Below, piece after piece: positions 60,201-64,000 of a stretch of 64,000 bases of DNA. Made by a program: the position numbers and the translations under genes. The notes under the pieces are model-generated. The model did not search any database, had not been told where the DNA came from, and worked only from the letters and a program-made list of their open reading frames with translations. How positions within the stretch are numbered: the first letter of the stretch is position 1; the number at the start of each line of letters is the position of its first letter. The stretch comes from Streptomyces sp. col6. GTDB lineage: Bacteria > Actinomycetota > Actinomycetes > Streptomycetales > Streptomycetaceae. The stretch lies in the NCBI RefSeq assembly GCF_008042035.1, contig NZ_RDBL01000009.1:271079-335078 (forward strand). Reading direction: 5' to 3'.

Positions 60201-60796
60201 GCCTCTACGTCTCCGCGCACCCCCTCGACGGAACCGAGCACGTCCTGGCCCAGCACCGCGACACGACCATCCCCGACCTCATCGCCTCCGGCCGCACCGA
60301 AGGCGTCGTACGGCTGTCCGGACTCATCACCGGCGTCCAGAACAAGATCACCAAACAGGGCAACACCTGGGCCCTGATCAACCTCGCCGACCGCGACGGC
60401 ACCATCGAAGTGCTCTTCTTCCCCGCCGTCTACCAACTCGTCGCCGCCGCCCTCCTCGAAGACAGCGTCATCAGCGTCCAGGGCAGGATCAACGACCGCG
60501 ACGGCGCGCTCAGCATCTTCGGCCAGGAGATCCAGGTACTCGACATCTCCTCCGCCGAGCGCTCCGGAGCAGCCCCCATCCACCTGCGACTGCCCTACCA
60601 CCGCGTCAACCAGCAACTCATCACCGAGCTGAAGCGGATCATGCAGGCACACCCCGGCGAAAACCCCGTACGCCTGTCCGTCAGAGGACCGAGCAAGACC
60701 ACCGTCTTCCAACTCGCATCCAACGTCAACGCCCACACCATCGCCTCCGACATCAAGGGCACGTTCGGCATGGACACCTGGCAGGGAGTGTCGTAA
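57230..60796 (+). CDS. dnaE: DNA polymerase III alpha subunit (DnaE1 type)
   Basis: 1188 residues, complete. PHP domain from FVHLHNHTEYSMLDG with AMSDHGNMFG; PHP metal-type residues are retained. Polymerase aspartates lie in PPDVDLDFDDRKRD (about 426-432) and VKMDFLGLRN (Asp590); GPGRGSATGS is the palm glycine loop. The clamp-binding motif is QDDLFGDL at 949-956, and an OB domain follows (LSGLITGVQNKITKQGNTWA). These mark a replicative DnaE1, not the error-prone DnaE2 (ImuC). Streptomycetes often have two dnaE genes; this copy, beside an IS relic and arsenic genes, is probably the accessory one. GTG 57230. Confidence 0.95.
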   Translation: MTDSFVHLHNHTEYSMLDGAQRLKPMFAEVARQEMPAIAMSDHGNMFGAYEFQQVAKGFDGVKPIIGIEAYVAPSSRRNRKQEFWGPGGVRAMADDGEGSKDVSGGGRFTHMTMWARNVQGLQNLFYLSTEASYSGQFPAGKPRMDMELISERADGIIATTGCPSGAIQTRLRLNQYAEAREVAASYQDIFGKENYFLELMDHGLDLERNVRADLLRLAKDLGIPLLATNDAHYVHESDADAHDNLLCIGVGKNKDDPKRFRFNGSGYYLKTAAEMRELFSELPGACDNTLLIAERVESYEEVFAHEDEMPQFPDVPEGETQESWLRKDVLKGLEMRYGSPVPDEVLERFETEMTVIGPMGFSSYFLVVADICRYARDNKIPVGPGRGSATGSIVAYATRITELCPLEHGLLFERFLNPERINPPDVDLDFDDRKRDQMVRYVVEKYGTEYTAMVNTFGKLKAKNAIKDSSRLLGYPFAHGERITKALPPDVMGKGISIDGIFDSAHPRHSEAGEVRTMYENEPDVRKVIDSAKGVEGLIRGTGVHAAAVILSKTKLTNRIPLHMRAKDGVKITGFDYPSCEDMGLVKMDFLGLRNLGVIDQAIQNVRTNRGVDLSTETIPLDDKKTYELLATGNTFGIFQLDGAGMQTLLKLMEPTRFEDIAAALALYRPGPMAANAHTNYAHRKTGRQSIEPIHPELRDALEPILGNTFHLLIYQEQIMAIARRLAGYTLGGADLLRRAMGKKKPEVLAAEWEKFHGGMRDNKYSEESIKALWDVMLPFSGYAFNKSHTAGYGLVSLWTAYLKANYPAEYMAALLTSVGDDKDKAGIYLADARKAGVTVLQPDVNESFAEFTAIGDDVRFGLQSVRNVGENVIASIVDGRQTKGKFADFPDFLDKVDLPALNKRAVESLIKAGAFDSLGHTRKGLSAVHDSAIDSVIPVKKAAAIGQDDLFGDLAGTGEEGGGFGLAFAIAEDEWPRKALLATEREMLGLYVSAHPLDGTEHVLAQHRDTTIPDLIASGRTEGVVRLSGLITGVQNKITKQGNTWALINLADRDGTIEVLFFPAVYQLVAAALLEDSVISVQGRINDRDGALSIFGQEIQVLDISSAERSGAAPIHLRLPYHRVNQQLITELKRIMQAHPGENPVRLSVRGPSKTTVFQLASNVNAHTIASDIKGTFGMDTWQGVS

Positions 60797-60871
60797 GAGC
60801 TCGTAACACGATCTTGTTGATGACGGCTGGTGGGGCGTAGCCGGTGTGACGATTCGGCCGTTCGTGAAGGT

Positions 60872-61302
60872 GTGGTTACTCGACCGTGGATCGTGGACGA
60901 TGAGTTGTGGGCGTTGATCGAGCCGTTGTTGCCGCCGTGGTCGGAGACTTCGCCGAGGTCTCGGCCGGTGTCGGACGGGCTCTGTCTGCAGGGCATTCTG
61001 TTCGTCCTCTACAACGAACCAGCCTGGCAACTCCTGCCGATGGAGCTGAGGTTCGGCTCAGGGCAGACGTGTTGGCGTCGCCTGGACCGATGACAGGAGG
61101 CAGGGGGCCTTCGACCGGCTGCACGGGGCCCTGCTTGCCGAGCTGAACGCGGCCTGCGGACTCGACTGGTCGCGCGCGTGCGTGGACGGCTCCCGCATCC
61201 GAGCGAAAAAGGGGGAGCCGACACTGGTCCGTCGCCGGTCGGCCGGCGGAAGACAGGCAGCAAACGCCACTTGGCTTGCGACGGACGCGGCACCCAGCTG
61301 TG
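60872..61302 (+). pseudogene. Decayed IS5-family transposase remnant
   Basis: From GTG 60872 the frame reads VTRPWIVDDELWALIEPLLP to RFGSGQTCWRRLDR, then a TGA where TGG (Trp) is expected, an extra G in the G-run near 61106, and a missing base near 61213. Joining frames gives FDRLHGALLAELNAACGLDW, CVDGSRIRAKKG (first DDE Asp) and GGADTGPSPVGRRKTGSKRH...CDGRGTQL. The rest, with the second Asp and Glu, is lost at 61302. Starts 76 bp after dnaE. No clear terminal repeats found. Confidence 0.85.
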
Positions 61303-61824
61303 TCAGTCCAGCTGTCTCAGCCACGAGTCGAGAGCCGCGAAGTCGCTGGCAGTCAGGCCGTGGCGGGGATCGACCCGATGGAGCAGGGCTTGCCCCTGAT
61401 GGTGGGCAGCGACCCAAGACCGATCGGTGTCGGTGACCTCGTCGTCGACCCAGGCGAACGGGCGTCCCTCAGCCCATTCGACAAGGGCACGGGTCTTCCA
61501 GTGCAATCCGTTCCGCTCGTCCTGCTCATCAATGTCGGACGGCTCCGGCCAGACCACCACGGGCAGCTGCGGCAGACCGATGCGGGGCGCGATGCACTCG
61601 TTCGCGTCCGTCATCCATGTCGTTGCCCAGACCACCTCGCACGGGAGTGCCGCCAGCCGGGGGCCGTGCTCGGGATTGATCCTGGTCAAGAGCGGATTCG
61701 CATCGGCACCATGCAGTCCGGGGCCAGCCGCATAGGTCGGATACGTCTGGGACGCCGCGCCGAACGGGATGAGCGGCCCGTCAACATCGAGAAACAGCAG
61801 TGCACGCTGCACGGAACCGGTCAC
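61303..61824 (-). CDS. HAD-domain protein (HAD_SAK-like)
   Basis: 173 residues. LLFLDVDGPLIPF gives HAD motif I (D-x-D-G), WATTWMTDAN motif II, and FAWVDDEVTDTDRSWV motif IV; the cap is minimal. Such short HADs are related to the polynucleotide-kinase-like phosphatases of RNA-repair proteins, though single-domain bacterial members are uncharacterised. It begins at GTG 61824 and ends exactly where the transposase remnant stops, so its C-terminus could have been touched by the insertion; WLRQLD looks like a natural end. Confidence 0.75.
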   Translation of the reverse strand: MTGSVQRALLFLDVDGPLIPFGAASQTYPTYAAGPGLHGADANPLLTRINPEHGPRLAALPCEVVWATTWMTDANECIAPRIGLPQLPVVVWPEPSDIDEQDERNGLHWKTRALVEWAEGRPFAWVDDEVTDTDRSWVAAHHQGQALLHRVDPRHGLTASDFAALDSWLRQLD

Positions 61825-61936
61825 GGAAGCACGATAGCGGCGGATCCCACCCGCGACCGCCTCGATGACCCGGGCCCGACCCGCTTGCTGCTATCTCGCG
61901 TGAACATCCACGTGCTCCAAGATCCGCAACTGCTGA

Positions 61937-62137
61937 CCAGGCCCAGTGCGATCGGCGGGGAGACACCGGTGACGGTGACCCTGGCCAGCTCGTTGCCGAG
62001 GCCGGGCATGAGGCGGCCGAGGCCGAGTCCGGCCGCCATCGCGAGAAGGATCCATGCGGCGAGATACCGGTCGAGGAAGGACAGCCGTCCTGTGACCGGC
62101 GCGGTCGGCTCTGCCGCAGGGGCGGCTGGTCGGTCAC
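61937..62137 (-). pseudogene. N-terminal stub of ACR3-type arsenite efflux permease
   Basis: The minus strand reads GRLSFLDRYLAAWILLAMAAGLGLGRLMPGLGNELARVTVTGVSPPIALGLV, the first helix-loop-helix of ACR3 (bile/arsenite family), then leaves the family. Its GTG at 62137 overlaps the arsR stop (GTGA), as in an intact operon, but a base appears to be missing just after the start, so that start is out of frame with the homology. About 80 of about 370 residues remain. Arsenite export is therefore lost here. Confidence 0.75.
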
Positions 62138-62535
62138 GAGGCGGCCCCGGCTGATGTCTTCGCGGGCAACGGCTGCCCGGCGGGACGGGTAAGGACCGAG
62201 GCGAGCCGGTCGGTCGTCTGCGGCAGCAGGCGGTAGTACACCCAGGTCCCGCGCCGCTCGGAGTCGATGAGTCCGGCCTGCTTCAGCAGCTTCAGGTGGT
62301 GGGAGATCGTCGGCTGCGACAGGTCGAAGGCCGGGGTGAGGTCGCAGACGCAGACCTCGCCGCCCGCCCGGGAGGCGATCATCGAAAGCAGCCGCAGGCG
62401 CACCGGATCGCCCAGCGCCTTGAAGATCTTTGCCAGATCGGCCGCCTGGTCCTCGTCCAGCGGGGCGGTCAGCAGCGCTGGGCAGCAGCCTTCAACGTCG
62501 TCCTGACCGAGTACTGCAAACTCTTGTTTTGACAT
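62134..62535 (-). CDS. arsR: ArsR-family arsenic-responsive repressor
   Basis: 133 residues. Winged helix: KALGDPVRLRLLSMIASRAGGEVCVCDLTPAFDLSQPTISHHLKLLKQAGLIDSERRGTWVYYRLLP. The CVCDL motif carries the As(III)-binding cysteines of ArsR. CCP near residue 17 adds cysteines. It diverges from an ArsI-like gene and ended in overlap with the now broken ACR3 gene. Direct repeats GCATCGA in the divergent gap (62574-62592 region) are candidates for its site, along with an AT-rich patch at its start. Confidence 0.92.
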   Translation of the reverse strand: MSKQEFAVLGQDDVEGCCPALLTAPLDEDQAADLAKIFKALGDPVRLRLLSMIASRAGGEVCVCDLTPAFDLSQPTISHHLKLLKQAGLIDSERRGTWVYYRLLPQTTDRLASVLTRPAGQPLPAKTSAGAAS

Positions 62536-62615
62536 ACTTCTATATTGACGTTCTCCGATCCAGGGCGCAAGGTTGCATCGACAGGCATCGAATCAACCTG
62601 ATCGGGGAGACCGCC

Positions 62616-63089
62616 ATGTCCCGTGTCCAGCTGGCCCTCAACGTCGCCGACCTCGACGCCTCGGTGACCTTCTACTCCAAGCTCTTCGGGGTCGACCCCG
62701 CCAAGCGCCGCCCCGGCTACGCCAACTTCGCGATCACTGAGCCGCCGCTCAAGCTCGTCCTGATCGAGGGGGAGCCCGGCCAGGACACCCGCCTCGACCA
62801 CCTCGGCGTCGAAGTCGAATCCACTCAGACGGTCACCGCCGCCACCGACCGCCTCAAGAAGGCCGGCCTCGCCACGTTCGAGGAGACCGACACCTCCTGC
62901 TGCTACGCCCTTCAGGACAAGGTCTGGGTCCACGGCCCCGGCAGGGAGCCCTGGGAGGTCTACGTCGTCAAGGCCGACGCCGACCAGAGGGGCAAGAGCC
63001 CCGCACTCGACGGCGCAGACGCCTGCTGCACCGACCAGCCGGCACCCGAAACCGCGCCAACGACCACCGGCTGCGCATGCGGCAGCTGA
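62616..63089 (+). CDS. ArsI/CadI-family heavy-metal VOC protein (C-As lyase-like)
   Basis: 157 residues. VOC fold from MSRVQLALNVADLDASVTFYSKLFGVDPAKRRPGYANFAI, with the vicinal cysteines in EETDTSCCYALQDKVWVHGP that bind trivalent organoarsenicals in ArsI lyases. TRLDHLGVEVE supplies a metal-ligand His and PWEVYVVKAD the last acid. The C-terminus is Cys-rich (DACCTD, GCACGS). ArsI breaks the C-As bond of methylarsenite; the related CadI is metal-induced in mycobacteria. ATG 62616 has GGGGAGA upstream. Divergent ArsR should regulate it. Confidence 0.88.
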   Translation: MSRVQLALNVADLDASVTFYSKLFGVDPAKRRPGYANFAITEPPLKLVLIEGEPGQDTRLDHLGVEVESTQTVTAATDRLKKAGLATFEETDTSCCYALQDKVWVHGPGREPWEVYVVKADADQRGKSPALDGADACCTDQPAPETAPTTTGCACGS

Positions 63090-63185
63090 GGCACCGCATC
63101 CGCGGTACCGACCGGTGGGCCTGAACGTGTCCGCCGGGCAGCGCGTACACGCCCACGCGCGAGGGGCCAGCGTGCACCAAAAATC

Positions 63186-63197
63186 GAACAGGTGCTC
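63186..63197 (+). promoter_or_regulatory. Possible LexA (SOS) box with adjacent -10
   Basis: GAAC-AGGT-GCTC matches the actinobacterial LexA box GAAC-N4-GTTC at 7 of 8 arm positions. TCTAAT (63196-63201), 5 of 6 to TATAAT, overlaps it and lies 7 bp before ATG 63208, implying a leaderless or nearly leaderless transcript. Confidence 0.5.
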
Positions 63198-63207
63198 TAA
63201 TCGGTGG

Positions 63208-63456
63208 ATGGACTCCCTCCGCTTCCCCGATGGCCTGGTCCGTGCGCAGCAGGCATGGAACGCCACCTATGACGCCCTCGCCGTACCGAACCCCCGCCAC
63301 TTGACCGTGCTGCGCCGACGTCTGCTGCGCCTGTCGGTCCTCCTGCACACGCACCCGTTCTGGGCGACCACCCCTGGCGGAGCGCCGGCGGCCCGGGTGG
63401 AGCTGCGCCGCCGCGCCCGTGCGTCTGGGCAACGACGTGATGAGCGATCGGCGTGA
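63208..63456 (+). CDS. Small uncharacterised protein upstream of LexA-like gene
   Basis: 82 residues: MDSLRFPDGLVRAQQAWNAT, YDALAVPNPRHLTVLRRRLLRLS, then HTHPFW and a basic tail. It looks like a short conserved streptomycete family (L-V-x-x-Q-x-x-W...L-R-R-R-L-L-x-L-S...H-P-F-W) of unknown function, often beside LexA-like or DNA-damage genes in my memory. ATG 63208 is 7 bp after a -10-like TCTAAT. Its TGA overlaps the next GTG (GTGA). Confidence 0.65.
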   Translation: MDSLRFPDGLVRAQQAWNATYDALAVPNPRHLTVLRRRLLRLSVLLHTHPFWATTPGGAPAARVELRRRARASGQRRDERSA

Positions 63457-63671
63457 ACCCGGCCGGGTTGTCGCCGCGGCAGGAGGCCGTCCTGCGCGCG
63501 GTGCGGGAGTGGATCGCCGAGCACGGTGAAGGTCCGTCGGTCCGGGAGCTCGGTGCCCGGGTCGGTCTGTCGAGTACGAGCTCGGTCGCGTACCAGCTCG
63601 GGCGCCTGGAGGTGCTCGGGCTCATCAGCCGGACCGGCCGGCGCTGGCAGACCTGCCGCCTGCGCCCGTGA
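63453..63671 (+). CDS. LexA DNA-binding-domain-only regulator
   Basis: 72 residues: LSPRQEAVLRAVREWIAEHGEGPSVRELGARVGLSSTSSVAYQLGRLEVLGLISRTGRRW. This is the whole LexA winged helix (P-S-x-R-E-L/I-G...L-x-S-T-S-S-V) but without the S24 self-cleaving peptidase domain, so it cannot be inactivated by RecA in the usual way. It could compete with LexA or act as a constitutive repressor. Translationally coupled to the small gene before it (GTGA overlap), and that pair sits behind a LexA-box-like site. Confidence 0.8.
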   Translation: MNPAGLSPRQEAVLRAVREWIAEHGEGPSVRELGARVGLSSTSSVAYQLGRLEVLGLISRTGRRWQTCRLRP

Positions 63672-63720
63672 CCAGGGTGCTGGGTCAGCGGTCCGGGCAC
63701 TGCGCGGGCCGGTCCAGAAG

Positions 63721-63736
63721 TGACGGCATGCCGTCA
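63721..63736. repeat. Perfect 16-bp palindrome
   Basis: TGACGGCATGCCGTCA, centred 57 bp after the LexA-like stop codon and before the stop of the convergent gene at 63800. It has no loop, so it is more like a protein-binding site than a terminator. Confidence 0.7.
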
Positions 63737-63755
63737 CCGGTGCTCTGAGCTGCGA

Positions 63756-63779
63756 GGGTCAGCGTTTGGGTCAGCGTTT
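63756..63779. repeat. Two tandem copies of GGGTCAGCGTTT
   Basis: Perfect 12-bp units at 63756-63767 and 63768-63779, between the palindrome and the stop codon of the convergent gene. Possibly replication slippage or a repeated binding half-site. Confidence 0.8.
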
Positions 63780-63799
63780 CAGCGCCCGGCTGATGCGGT

Positions 63800-64000
63800 T
63801 CATGGGATGTCGCTTTCCCAGACGAATGGACCATTCGCGGCGCCGGGGGCGGGTGCGTAGGAAGCGCGCCCGCCGGGGTAGGCGCTGTACGGGGCGATCA
63901 GGAACGCCCCGGTCTCGATCTGCTCGTCTTGAACGGGGTCCAGCCGCCCCGGCGGCGGGGTGAGTTCTAGATCTCGTCGCTCCAGCCGGCGACATCGAGC
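63800..64000 (-). CDS. C-terminal part of an uncharacterised protein, start outside window
   Basis: 66 codons are open from the window edge to the stop at 63800: LDPVQDEQIETGAFLIAPYS, AYPGGRASYAPAPGAANG, PFVWESDIP. Balanced composition and good third-position GC mark this as the coding frame, in contrast to the arginine-rich frame beside it (63771-63995). I do not recognise a family. It converges on the LexA-like gene. Confidence 0.55.
   Translation of the reverse strand, partial: ARCRRLERRDLELTPPPGRLDPVQDEQIETGAFLIAPYSAYPGGRASYAPAPGAANGPFVWESDIP

Noticed and set aside
57095..61030. Minus-strand frames opposite dnaE (57095-58921, 59957-61030)
   Set aside because: Valine/leucine/aspartate-rich antisense of the dnaE codons; no domain pattern.
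63771..63995. Minus-strand arginine-rich frame at the window end
   Set aside because: The neighbouring frame ending at 63800 has balanced composition and better codon use, so this one is judged a shadow.

Overview
This is high-GC DNA with actinomycete gene style: GTG and TTG starts, ATGA or GTGA stop-start overlaps, many TetR, MarR, LacI, LysR and ArsR regulators, Tat and Sec secreted carbohydrate enzymes, a gamma-butyrolactone-receptor-like regulator and an AfsR/SARP-type giant regulator. It looks like accessory (arm-like) chromosome of Streptomyces or a close relative. I saw no rRNA, tRNA or CRISPR array.

Layout. 1-8 kb: small stress and defence genes (VOC and DUF1801 proteins, a TetR/MFS and a MarR/MFS efflux pair with palindromic operators, a YCII protein, an S1 protein, a DHFR-like reductase). 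8.1-10.6 kb: DhaK and DhaL dihydroxyacetone kinase subunits and a HAD phosphatase. 10.7-14.9 kb: a butyrolactone-receptor-like TetR and a SARP/NB-ARC/TPR regulator preceded by three heptamers with 11-bp period. 14.9-24.5 kb: a LacI-controlled sugar operon (binding protein, two permeases, GH130, Gfo/Idh/MocA oxidoreductase, GH13, phosphomannomutase). GH130 phosphorolysis plus the mutase would carry mannosides to mannose-6-phosphate. 24.6-29.4 kb: an AOC-barrel secreted protein, a TetR, a secreted GH30 with a ricin-type lectin domain, and an EEP-fold hydrolase. 29.5-33.8 kb: a compact four-gene operon led by a methanofuran-type furan synthase (MfnB family), then aldehyde dehydrogenase, zinc alcohol dehydrogenase and methyltransferase; this is a candidate small furan pathway. 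33.9-38.9 kb: a UvrA paralogue, a GH76 mannanase and a VOC protein. 39-48 kb: prephenate dehydratase, alpha/beta hydrolase, LysR/threonine dehydratase, a membrane glycosyltransferase, OsmC/Ohr, and an ABATE/CGNR regulator. 48-57 kb: VWA, DUF6083, protease-inhibitor-like, MarR/VOC, lamin-tail, HxlR, inositol-phosphatase-like and HIT genes. 57-64 kb: a complete DnaE1-type polymerase III alpha subunit, a decayed IS5-type transposase, a broken arsenic locus (ArsR, ArsI-like lyase, ACR3 stub), and a LexA-DNA-binding-domain-only regulator behind a possible SOS box.

Two things stand out. First, five copies of a strict palindrome, GTCACC-N9-GGTG, lie in front of only three genes (alpha/beta hydrolase, OsmC/Ohr, CGNR regulator), which suggests an undescribed CGNR-controlled regulon. 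Second, the window carries many gene stubs and rearrangement scars (GNAT, F420-reductase-like, SDR, formate-dehydrogenase cytochrome, ACR3 and transposase fragments, one tail-to-tail and one head-to-head fusion of neighbouring genes), as expected of an unstable chromosome arm.
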